From assembly GCA_958415245.1 (NCBI GenBank), contig CATYYP010000008.1, positions 1 through 16,436 of the forward strand: DNA of 16,436 nt, in the 5' to 3' direction. Position numbers and translations under genes: made by a program. This document shows positions 6,921 through 13,718 of the stretch, piece after piece (the first letter of the stretch is position 1; every line of letters begins with the position of its first letter). The stretch comes from Schaalia odontolytica. GTDB lineage: Bacteria > Actinomycetota > Actinomycetes > Actinomycetales > Actinomycetaceae. Below the pieces are notes generated by a model that saw only the letters and a list, made by a program, of their open reading frames with translations, was not told the origin of the DNA and did not search any database.

Positions 6921-7943
6921 TCAGATCTCGATGGCGTAGAGCCTGGTCTGTCCCACCGTGCGGAAGCCCAGGTAGTCGTAGATGGCGAGCGCGCCCGTGT
7001 GGTTCGCAGAGCCCACGCCCGTGCCCGCACGATCCATGCCGTCGCGCTTCTGCGCCCACATCGACGCCAGGATCAGCGCGTCAGCAACGCGACTCTCGCG
7101 CCACTGGGACAGGACTCCTAGCTGGTCGATGTACCCCTCGCGCCAGCCCAAAGCCGCCCAATCCTGCTCGTAACGCGATGCCAGCAGGAAACCGGCGACG
7201 CGGGGACGATCCCCCGTCCGGTCGACGGCGACGAAAGACCATTCAGGAGCGAAGGCCGTGCGCCCCTGCATCCACTGCTCCTGGGTGAGCGGGGGCCGGC
7301 CCCACTCGGACTCGTTGAGGCGGTTCGCCGCGCGCAGGGCGGGTTCCTCCCACTGGGGACCCCAGGCCTCGACGCTCATGTACGAACCCAGGTCAGGAAC
7401 CGGCGGAAGACCCTCCAAGGACGCGCGCAGCTCGTAGTAGGTACGCGTCCAGCGGAAGCCATGCACCTTCAGCTGTGCCTCGAGATCGTCCTGGCCGGTC
7501 TCGACGTGACAGGTGATCTGAGCGGGAGTATCCCCCTCGACCTCGGCCAGCATCTGGCGCGCTGTGCCCTCCTGCCAGTCGACGATCGCATTGCCGAGGC
7601 CGATGCGCCGAAAGTCGGGGTCCACTCCCCCGACACACACGCACTCCACGCGCCCCGGAAAACGCAGGACCACCTGAGCGAAGGCAACGATGCGACCCGC
7701 TGCGATACCCCTGCGGGCAATCCCGACGAGGCCTCGCCACTGGGAGGCGCCCGAGAGCATCTCCTCGACCTCGTCCGGGCTGGTGCGATACGGCGGGTTA
7801 TCGCGAGCCTCCATGCGGGCGAAAAGGGCGGACAAGCCGTCGTGATGGGCAGCCGTCAGCGACTCCCATTCGATCCCATGATGTTCGCCCGGGAAGGGGA
7901 CGAACTCGGGGGCATTTGCTCGCTGCGCGAGAGGAATGCTCAT
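6921..7943 (-). CDS. GNAT family N-acetyltransferase, tandem double domain (copy B)
   Basis: This 340-residue protein has two GNAT-like halves. The first half carries an acetyl-CoA loop variant, DFRRIGLGNAIVDWQEGTARQML, near residues 109-131. The second half carries LGVLSQWRESRVADALILA, where the usual RGxGxA loop is reduced to RESRVA, followed by NHTGALAIYDYLGF, the typical C-terminal GNAT helix. GNAT enzymes acetylate amines with acetyl-CoA; double-domain forms include mycothiol synthase MshD, but no evidence here points to that substrate. The ATG at 7943 has a near-perfect ribosome site, AAGGAGG (7949-7955), 5 bases upstream. It follows copy A by 18 bases on the same strand and matches it end to end in layout, so the two are paralogues in one operon. 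Confidence 0.85.
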   Translation of the reverse strand: MSIPLAQRANAPEFVPFPGEHHGIEWESLTAAHHDGLSALFARMEARDNPPYRTSPDEVEEMLSGASQWRGLVGIARRGIAAGRIVAFAQVVLRFPGRVECVCVGGVDPDFRRIGLGNAIVDWQEGTARQMLAEVEGDTPAQITCHVETGQDDLEAQLKVHGFRWTRTYYELRASLEGLPPVPDLGSYMSVEAWGPQWEEPALRAANRLNESEWGRPPLTQEQWMQGRTAFAPEWSFVAVDRTGDRPRVAGFLLASRYEQDWAALGWREGYIDQLGVLSQWRESRVADALILASMWAQKRDGMDRAGTGVGSANHTGALAIYDYLGFRTVGQTRLYAIEI

Positions 7944-7961
7944 GCTCGCCTCCTTCCGTCT

Positions 7962-8981
7962 CTACTGGTCGATCGTGTAGTAAACCTCGGCGGCTTCGTC
8001 CACGAAGCCCAGGTGTTCGTAAATCTTATGCGCTCCGTCGGGGCTCGACATGTCAACGTCGAGGCCAATGCGTGACGCGCCAGACGCGGAGGCTCCTGCG
8101 ACAGCATGCCCGACGAGCGCGCTCGCAATGGAGCGTCCGCGGTGCGCCTCGGCGACGCCGAGCAGGTAGATGTAGGCCTCCGGACGGCCCGTAGCCACCC
8201 ACCGCTGAGCGGGACGCCCAGTGATCGCGTAGCCGACGACCTCGCCCTGGGCATCCACGGCCACAAACGACCAGCGCGGGTCGAAGTGGTTCATCGCATC
8301 GTCCCACCACAGGGCGCGCAGCGGCGAACGGAACGACTGCTGGAAGGCCTCCATGTGGATGGCGCGGATCTGCTCCTGCGGAACCTCGCTCCACGGCAGG
8401 ACGCGATATCCGTGGCGCGCAGGCACGGGCACCTCGCCACCGGCCAGGTCGCGATACATGACCTGGTACGTACGCTTAGCGAAGAAGCCGGCCGCAATGT
8501 AGAGGCGGCGACGATCGGTCATGTGCGCGTCGACGAGGTTCGAGATCGACGCGGGCACCTCGGACTCGGCGCCGAAAGCTTCGACGAGCATCTGTCGGGC
8601 GCGCCCATCCTGCCAGTAGAGCAGAGCCCGGCCCACACCTCGGCCACGCCAGTGCGGATGAATGAAGGCGCTGACGACGGCGGTGGCGGCCTCATGAATG
8701 CCGCGCAGCACGCGCACGGACGCCACGGCGCAGATGTTTCGCTTCGCGTCCAGGCCGACGATCGTGTCCACCCAGTCGCGTCCGTTTTCGCCCTCCATCA
8801 TGTCCGCGATGTCGTCGACGGAGGTGCGCCGAATGGCGTTGTCATCGTCTTCGATCAGGGAGATGAGCGCGTACACGGCGGGGGCATCGCGGCCGATCAT
8901 GGGCCGCCAGCGCAACCCGAGGTGATTGCCCGGGTACGGGACGGACCCGGGCGGCGTGAGTCGCTGCGCAAGTCCTGTCAT
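7962..8981 (-). CDS. GNAT family N-acetyltransferase, tandem double domain (copy A)
   Basis: This 339-residue protein has two GNAT halves. The N-terminal half has a complete acetyl-CoA pyrophosphate loop, HWRGRGVGRALLYWQDGRARQML, near residues 112-134. The C-terminal half has LGVAEAHRGRSIASALV (loop partly degenerate, RGRSIA) and then GAHKIYEHLGF. It is the first gene of a two-gene unit; copy B starts 18 bases after its stop. Both start with LAQR, a proline-rich turn and a PG..HG/HLG..W stretch, so they arose by duplication. AGGA lies 8 bases before the ATG, but TAGGAT at the same place can also be read as a -10, so the mRNA may be leaderless. The acceptor substrate is unknown. Confidence 0.86.
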   Translation of the reverse strand: MTGLAQRLTPPGSVPYPGNHLGLRWRPMIGRDAPAVYALISLIEDDDNAIRRTSVDDIADMMEGENGRDWVDTIVGLDAKRNICAVASVRVLRGIHEAATAVVSAFIHPHWRGRGVGRALLYWQDGRARQMLVEAFGAESEVPASISNLVDAHMTDRRRLYIAAGFFAKRTYQVMYRDLAGGEVPVPARHGYRVLPWSEVPQEQIRAIHMEAFQQSFRSPLRALWWDDAMNHFDPRWSFVAVDAQGEVVGYAITGRPAQRWVATGRPEAYIYLLGVAEAHRGRSIASALVGHAVAGASASGASRIGLDVDMSSPDGAHKIYEHLGFVDEAAEVYYTIDQ

Positions 8982-8988
8982 GGCAGAT

Positions 8989-9018
8989 ATCCTACCGGCT
9001 ATTCGGGCCTTTAGTCAC
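8989..9018 (-). promoter_or_regulatory. Putative promoter of the GNAT pair
   Basis: On the minus strand, GTGACT (9013-9018; 4 of 6 to TTGACA) and TAGGAT (8989-8994; 4 of 6 to TATAAT) are 18 bases apart. TAGGAT ends 7 bases before ATG 8981. The AGGA inside it could equally be a ribosome site, so the two readings compete. Confidence 0.4.
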
Positions 9019-9026
9019 ACTGGCGC

Positions 9027-9041
9027 TTGACATTTGGTCAA
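9027..9041. promoter_or_regulatory. Inverted repeat upstream of the GNAT promoter
   Basis: TTGAC-ATTTG-GTCAA has perfect 5-base arms. It lies about 8 bases upstream of the proposed -35 of the GNAT pair and 45 bases beyond the parE stop. It may be an activator or repressor site. The stem is too short and lacks a T-run for a good terminator of parE, and no better parE terminator was seen. Confidence 0.3.
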
Positions 9042-9085
9042 CGTGCGTGAACGTTTGTGCAGCGCGCGGGGATTTTTGCCCGTGA

Positions 9086-11206
9086 TTACGCGTCGATGCG
9101 TGTACGATCCAGCCCAGCGGATTCCTCGACGATAAACTCCTTGCGCGGACCCACGGTCGAGCCCATGAGCAGCTCAAACACGTCCTCCGCCTGGCGCAGG
9201 GCTTCCTCGTCGGCCAGCGTGATGCGACGCAGCGAGCGATGCGCCCGGTCCATCGTGGTCTCCGCGAGCTGGTCGGCGTCCATCTCACCCAGGCCCTTGT
9301 AGCGCTGGATGGGTTCCTTCCACGTGCGGCCCGAGCGACGCAGCGCGGCGAGCTTACGATGCAGCTCGTCCTCGGAGTAGGTGTAGATGTACTCGCGCTT
9401 CTTACGTCCCTTGCCCGCGACCTCGATGCGGTGCAGGGGCGGGACGGCGGCGTAGATGCGGCCGGCCTCGACCATGGGACGCATGTAGCGGAAGAACAGG
9501 GTCAGCAGCAGGGTGCGGATGTGCGCGCCGTCGACGTCGGCGTCGGTCATGAGGATGACCTTGCCGTACCTCGCCTGAGACAGGTCGAAGGTACGACCCG
9601 AGCCCGCGCCGATCACCTGGATGATGTTGGCGCACTCGGCGTTGGCCAGCATGTCCGCAGTCGAGGCCTTCTGCACGTTGAGGATCTTGCCTCGAATCGG
9701 GAACAGGGCCTGGTAGTGGGAGTTGCGCGCGGCCTTGGCCGTGCCCAGGGCGGAGTCGCCCTCGACGATGAAGAGCTCGGTCTCCTCGACATCCTCGAGG
9801 CGGCAGTCCGCGAGCTTGGCGGGCAGCGAGGAGGTCTCCAGCGCGTTCTTCTTGCGCGAGATCTCCTTGTGCAGGCGCGCGGAGACGCGGGCTTTCATCT
9901 CGCCGACGACCTTCTCCATGAGGAGGGAGGTCTGCTGCTTATCGTCGCGCTTGGACGAGGCGAACTTGGCCTTCAGCCAATCGGAGACGACGCGGTTGAC
10001 GACAGTGCGGATCTGGGGCGTGCCCAGCGTTTCCTTGGTCTGCCCCTCGAACTGGGGCTCGGGGAAGCGAACGGTGATGACGGCGGTCATGCCGGCCTGA
10101 ACGTCGTCCTTTTCGGGACGCCCGTCCTTCGCGCCGACCTTGAGCTTACGGGCGTTCTTGTCGATCGCGGCGCGCAGGGTCTTGAGGACTGCCTGCTCGA
10201 AGCCGGTGACGTGGGTGCCTCCCTTGGGGGTGGCGATGATGTTGACGAAGGACTGGACGGTCGTGTCGTAGCCGATGCCCCAGCGCAGCGCGATGTCGAC
10301 CTCGCAGGTGCGCTCGACCTCGGTGGCGCGCAGGTGCCCGGTCTCGGAGTCCAGGGCCTGCACGGTCTCGTTGTAGGTGCCCTGACCCGTGATGTGCCAC
10401 GTGTCGGTGACGGGACCGTCGGAGGCCAGCCAGTTCGCGAAGTCGACGACGCCGCCGTCGAAGCGGAAGCTCTCGTGGAGTTCTTCTTCGCCGCGCTCGT
10501 CGTAGCAGTTGATGGTCAGGCCGGGCACGAGGAACGCGGTCTGGCGGGCGCGTGCCAGCAGGTTCTCCCAGGAGAAGCCCTCGGTGGACGGGAAGATCTG
10601 GAAGTCCGCCCAGAAGCGCACGCGCGTGCCGGTCTGGGATTTCTTCACCTTGCCGACCGTCTTGAGGGTCGAGCCGTCCACGAAAGGCTTGAAGGGCGAG
10701 TTGGGGGTGCGCTGCTTCGAGTCGTCGAATTCGCCGGGTTCGCCGCGGCGGAAGCACATCTCATGGGTCTTGCCGCCGCGGTCGACCTGCACGTCGAGGC
10801 GGGCCGACAGGGCGTTCACGACGGAGGCACCGACGCCGTGGAGGCCACCCGAGGCCGCATAGGAGCCGCCGCCGAACTTACCGCCGGCGTGGAGCTTGGT
10901 GTAGACAACCTCGACGCCCGTCAGGCCCTGCCCGGGCACGATATCGACGGGGATGCCTCGGCCGTTGTCAGCGACGGAGGCGGAGTGGTCGGGGTGCAGG
11001 CGCACGTCGATCGTGTCGCAGTGGCCTTCCAGGGCCTCGTCGACCGCGTTGTCGATGATCTCCCAGAGGCAGTGCATGAGGCCCCGGTGGTCGGTCGAGC
11101 CGATGTACATGCCGGGGCGCTTGCGCACGGCCTCGAGCCCCTCGAGGACCGAGAGGTGCCGTGCGTTGTAGTCGGATGCGTCGGTAGGAGTCACGATGTG
11201 CATCAT
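9086..11206 (-). CDS. parE: DNA topoisomerase IV subunit B (ParE; GyrB/ParE family)
   Basis: This 706-residue ATPase subunit of type IIA topoisomerase is the partner of ParC at 1683-4151. The GHKL ATP site is complete: WEIIDNAVDEA (Glu49, Asn53), ADNGRGIP (Asp80) and the lid GGLHGVGASVVNAL near 120-133. The TOPRIM domain has EGDSALGTAK, PIRGKILN, the metal-binding DADVDGAH and YKGLGEM. The length is normal, without the long insertion of proteobacterial GyrB. Residues MMHIV precede the first conserved part. Starts at 11206 and 11203 (ATG) have no ribosome site. GTG at 11194 (codon 5) lies 7 bases after TATGAT, a good -10, and could be the true leaderless start. No other gene is cotranscribed before it; the DUF7455 gene is divergent. 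Confidence 0.9.
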   Translation of the reverse strand: MMHIVTPTDASDYNARHLSVLEGLEAVRKRPGMYIGSTDHRGLMHCLWEIIDNAVDEALEGHCDTIDVRLHPDHSASVADNGRGIPVDIVPGQGLTGVEVVYTKLHAGGKFGGGSYAASGGLHGVGASVVNALSARLDVQVDRGGKTHEMCFRRGEPGEFDDSKQRTPNSPFKPFVDGSTLKTVGKVKKSQTGTRVRFWADFQIFPSTEGFSWENLLARARQTAFLVPGLTINCYDERGEEELHESFRFDGGVVDFANWLASDGPVTDTWHITGQGTYNETVQALDSETGHLRATEVERTCEVDIALRWGIGYDTTVQSFVNIIATPKGGTHVTGFEQAVLKTLRAAIDKNARKLKVGAKDGRPEKDDVQAGMTAVITVRFPEPQFEGQTKETLGTPQIRTVVNRVVSDWLKAKFASSKRDDKQQTSLLMEKVVGEMKARVSARLHKEISRKKNALETSSLPAKLADCRLEDVEETELFIVEGDSALGTAKAARNSHYQALFPIRGKILNVQKASTADMLANAECANIIQVIGAGSGRTFDLSQARYGKVILMTDADVDGAHIRTLLLTLFFRYMRPMVEAGRIYAAVPPLHRIEVAGKGRKKREYIYTYSEDELHRKLAALRRSGRTWKEPIQRYKGLGEMDADQLAETTMDRAHRSLRRITLADEEALRQAEDVFELLMGSTVGPRKEFIVEESAGLDRTRIDA

Positions 11207-11207
11207 A
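11202..11207 (-). promoter_or_regulatory. Possible -10 element of parE
   Basis: TATGAT on the minus strand matches 5 of 6 of TATAAT and lies 7 bases before GTG 11194. It overlaps the two ATG codons otherwise taken as starts. No good -35 is visible 16-19 bases upstream, so the call is tentative. Confidence 0.35.
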
Positions 11208-11441
11208 TGTGGCTGGGCGCTCGTTTGTGGCCAACGGTGCGCGTGGCGCGGGTTCTGGGATGCTTTCCACGATCGACGAGGCCGGGGCCAGATCGCGCTG
11301 GTGGGTGCGCTTTCCGGGTCCGTTGGGGCTTATTGAAGGAGGGTTTGCACTCCCCGTTTCGTTGTATCGGCGTGCGGGCGGTCGATTGCGCCCCGGGTGA
11401 ACAGGGGTGCGCGGGGCGGGACGATGGTGTGTGATGGAAGC

Positions 11442-11657
11442 ATGAACGCACAGACTCTTGAACGCCCCGTACTGGACGAGCCGCAGCTCAGCGCGGCGAA
11501 TCGTTGCGACGCCTGCGGCGCTCGCGCCTGGGTTCGTGCGACGATGCCTTCGGGTGGCCAGCTGTACTTCTGCGGCCACCATGCAAACGAGCACCTGCCC
11601 TCGCTGGTGGGCGCCGGCGCACAGATCCTGGACGAGCGTCATTTCATGAACGACTGA
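11442..11657 (+). CDS. Small zinc-ribbon protein, DUF7455 family
   Basis: This 71-residue protein starts MNAQTLERPVLDEPQ. The core has CDAC (Cys22, Cys25) and, 18 residues later, CGHH (Cys44, His46, His47), spaced as in a small zinc ribbon. This matches my memory of DUF7455, a short conserved actinobacterial family often found beside parE; its function is unknown. An upstream in-frame ATG at 11397 would add 15 residues of arginine-rich sequence unlike the family, so ATG 11442 is preferred. The only ribosome-like sequence, GGAAG, is 1 base from the ATG, which is too close to be normal. No convincing promoter was found in the 235 bases separating it from divergent parE. A strong terminator follows. 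Confidence 0.8.
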   Translation: MNAQTLERPVLDEPQLSAANRCDACGARAWVRATMPSGGQLYFCGHHANEHLPSLVGAGAQILDERHFMND

Positions 11658-11697
11658 GAGCGAACCTCCCGCAGTGGCGGGACGCACGGCTGTAAGG

Positions 11698-11737
11698 CGC
11701 GGGCGGGGACCAACTGGTCCCCGCCCGCGTTTTTCTT
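11698..11737 (+). terminator. Strong Rho-independent terminator
   Basis: A perfect 14-bp G/C-rich stem (11698-11711 with 11716-11729) has an AACT tetraloop and is followed directly by TTTTTCTT. It lies 40 bases after the DUF7455 stop. A smaller hairpin, TCCCGC/GCGGGA, sits at 11667-11682 just before it. It isolates the ABC genes from upstream transcription. Confidence 0.92.
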
Positions 11738-11837
11738 GCGTACATCGTTGTTGTGCCCATTTGCGACGACTGCGTCACGAAATCGCTCCTGACCCACACT
11801 TTTGCTCCTCTCCCCCGCGCGCCTGTCAAAGAACGCG

Positions 11838-11846
11838 TGGTACAGT
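11838..11846 (+). promoter_or_regulatory. Possible extended -10 promoter of the ABC operon
   Basis: TGG-TACAGT is an extended -10 form (TGN followed by a 4-of-6 match), 66 bases before the permease ATG. No -35 with proper spacing is seen. Between it and the gene is the short inverted repeat GACA-CAC-TGTC (11882-11892), which might be a regulator site. Confidence 0.3.
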
Positions 11847-11912
11847 TGCGAGCCGCTTTCGGGCACAAAAGGTGGCGAACTGACACACTGTCGCCCGCAT
11901 TGGAGCAAAGCC

Positions 11913-13013
11913 ATGAAAATAGCGTGGAACGAATTTACATATCAACCAAAGAAGTTCGTTCTCATCGAGTTCCTGATCGCCACGCTCATGTTCATGGTCG
12001 TGTTCCTCTCGGGCATCACCAACGGCCTCGCCGCCTCCGTGTCCGCGCAGATCGCGAACTACGGTCCCCTCACCTACGTCCTGTCGACGGACTCCGATGG
12101 CGTCATCCCCTATTCGTCGGTGACCTCCGACGACATCGAGGCCCTCGAAACGGCCGGCATGCGCAACTACGCGAGCCTCATCATCCAGCGCGCGACCATC
12201 ACCCAGGACGACGACTCCAACACCCTGGACATCACGTACTTCGCGACGGATCACAACGACGGTAACGTTCTCCAGCCGACCCTCATTGACTCCGACATGA
12301 CAATCTCCGATCTGGGAGACGACGAGGTCATCCTCGACAGCGCGTTCGAGAACGAGGGCATCAGCGTCGGCGACCGGGTGATCGACAAGATCTCGGAGCA
12401 GGAGCTCACGGTCGTCGCCTTTGCCAAGAGGGCGAACTACGGTTACAGCGACATTGGTTTCGTCAGCTCGCAGACCTACGCGGGTATGCGTACCAAGACG
12501 GATCCGAACTATCGGTGGCAGGCCCAGACGGTCGTGACCTCGGATGAGATCGCGGAGGACGCCCTTCCTGATCATCTGATGACCGCCGACCGCCAGCAGG
12601 TCATCGACAAGATCCCCGGCTATAAGGCCCAGAACCTGACGCTCAAGATGATCACGTGGGTGCTCCTCGTGGCCTCGTCCGCGATCCTGGGCGTCTTCTT
12701 CTACATCCTCACCCTGCAGAAGCTGCGCCAGTTCGGCGTCCTGAAGGCGATCGGCATGCCGATGCGCACCATCACCTACATTCAGATCTCCCAGCTGACG
12801 ATCATCTCGATCATCGGCGTCGCGATCGGCCTCGGCCTCGCCGCCGCCATGGCGCCCTTCCTACCGAGCACGGTCCCGTCGATCATGACGCTCGCGGACA
12901 ACGTCACCGTCGCGATCAGCTTCGTCGTGACCTCGATACTGTGCGGCGCGCTGTCGCTACTGAAGATCAAGAAGGTGGATCCCATCGAAGTCATCGGCGG
13001 AAACGGAGAATAA
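11913..13013 (+). CDS. ABC transporter permease, MacB/FtsX type (HrtB/DevC-like)
   Basis: This 366-residue membrane protein has one helix near residues 15-40, a large extracytoplasmic domain from about 41 to 245, and three more helices near 246-268, 290-316 and 331-351. That is the four-helix MacB/FtsX mechanotransmission topology. FGVLKAIGM at 274-282 is the typical coupling-helix motif, and DPIEVIGG near the end is the usual tail. The N-terminus (Lys/Trp-rich, then LIEFLI...MVVFLSGITNGLA) resembles what I recall of HrtB permeases, which export excess heme together with HrtA, so heme or another hydrophobic toxin is a reasonable but unproven substrate. ATG 11913 has GGAG 7 bases upstream; longer in-frame starts run back through the leader and are rejected. 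The ATPase gene follows with a 1-base gap. Confidence 0.85.
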   Translation: MKIAWNEFTYQPKKFVLIEFLIATLMFMVVFLSGITNGLAASVSAQIANYGPLTYVLSTDSDGVIPYSSVTSDDIEALETAGMRNYASLIIQRATITQDDDSNTLDITYFATDHNDGNVLQPTLIDSDMTISDLGDDEVILDSAFENEGISVGDRVIDKISEQELTVVAFAKRANYGYSDIGFVSSQTYAGMRTKTDPNYRWQAQTVVTSDEIAEDALPDHLMTADRQQVIDKIPGYKAQNLTLKMITWVLLVASSAILGVFFYILTLQKLRQFGVLKAIGMPMRTITYIQISQLTIISIIGVAIGLGLAAAMAPFLPSTVPSIMTLADNVTVAISFVVTSILCGALSLLKIKKVDPIEVIGGNGE

Positions 13014-13014
13014 A

Positions 13015-13698
13015 GTGGCAATCATCGAACTGGATTCGATCGGAAAATCCTACGCCGACGGCGACCAGACGCACCGCGTGCTCAGCGGCCTGAGCCTGAG
13101 CGTCGACCCCGGCGAGTTCGTGGCGATCCTGGGGCCCTCGGGTTCCGGAAAGTCAACGCTCCTGTCCATCGCAGGCCTGCTCCTGTCGGCCGACGAGGGG
13201 CGCATCTCCATCGCCGGCCAGGACCTCACCCAGCTGAGCCAGAAGCAGTGGACGCGCAAGCGCCTGGAGCTGTTGGGCTTTATCTTCCAGGACCACCAGC
13301 TCCTGCCCTACATGCGCATCGGCGATCAGCTCGAGCTCGTCGCCAAGCTCAAGGGTGAGAAGGACAAGGCCAAGCGTCAGGCCGAGGTGCGCTCTCTCAT
13401 GCAGGACCTGGGGATCGAGGCCTCCTACGCCAAGTACCCGCGCCAGATGTCGGGCGGCCAGAAGCAGCGCGCGGCGATCGCTCGCGCCTTCATCGGCAAC
13501 CCGCAGCTGATCCTGGCCGACGAGCCGACTGCGAGCCTGGACCCGGATCGCGGCCAGGAGATCGCCCAGCTGATCTGCAAGGAAGTGAAGTCAAAGAATA
13601 AGAGCGCCATCATGGTGACGCATGATCGCTCGATCCTCCCCTACGTGGACACGATCTACGAGCTCACGCACGGCACGCTGACCAGGCTCGAGGCCTGA
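13015..13698 (+). CDS. ABC transporter ATP-binding protein (LolD/MacB/HrtA-like)
   Basis: This 227-residue ATPase drives the adjacent permease. Walker A is GPSGSGKST at 40-48, the Q-loop is Gln92 in FIFQDHQ, the ABC signature is MSGGQKQR at 145-152, Walker B is LILADEP at 165-171 and the switch His203 is in MVTHDRS. The segment [15 protein letters not shown] and the ending THDRS..PYVD resemble HrtA-type ATPases. The start is GTG 13015, with GGAG (13005-13008) 6 bases upstream inside the end of the permease gene; the permease stop is 1 base away, so the two are co-translated. It converges on smc with only 20 bases between stops and no visible terminator. No membrane-fusion protein or regulator gene accompanies the pair. 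Confidence 0.92.
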   Translation: MAIIELDSIGKSYADGDQTHRVLSGLSLSVDPGEFVAILGPSGSGKSTLLSIAGLLLSADEGRISIAGQDLTQLSQKQWTRKRLELLGFIFQDHQLLPYMRIGDQLELVAKLKGEKDKAKRQAEVRSLMQDLGIEASYAKYPRQMSGGQKQRAAIARAFIGNPQLILADEPTASLDPDRGQEIAQLICKEVKSKNKSAIMVTHDRSILPYVDTIYELTHGTLTRLEA

Positions 13699-13718
13699 GA
13701 GCGGTCTGAGCATAAGGT

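Noticed and set aside
6811..7059. Small minus-strand frames ending in the A-rich intergenic stretch before the sugar transporter.
   Set aside because: They overlap the end of a GNAT gene in another frame, have no ribosome site, and the product is not protein-like.
9027..9061. A perfect TTGACA on the plus strand at 9027-9032, possibly promoting an antisense RNA into parE.
   Set aside because: No acceptable -10 lies 16-18 bases downstream, and the hexamer is explained by the inverted repeat.
9239..11434. A 731-codon open frame on the plus strand opposite parE.
   Set aside because: It mirrors parE codon for codon, is rich in Gly/Val/Asp/Leu as expected from reverse reading of high-GC coding DNA, and shows no recognisable domain or ribosome site.
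11207..11441. Possible small RNA or promoter in the parE/DUF7455 divergent region (TTGAAG at 11333, TTGCAC at 11345).
   Set aside because: Neither hexamer has a partner -10 at normal spacing, and no stable hairpin with T-run was seen.
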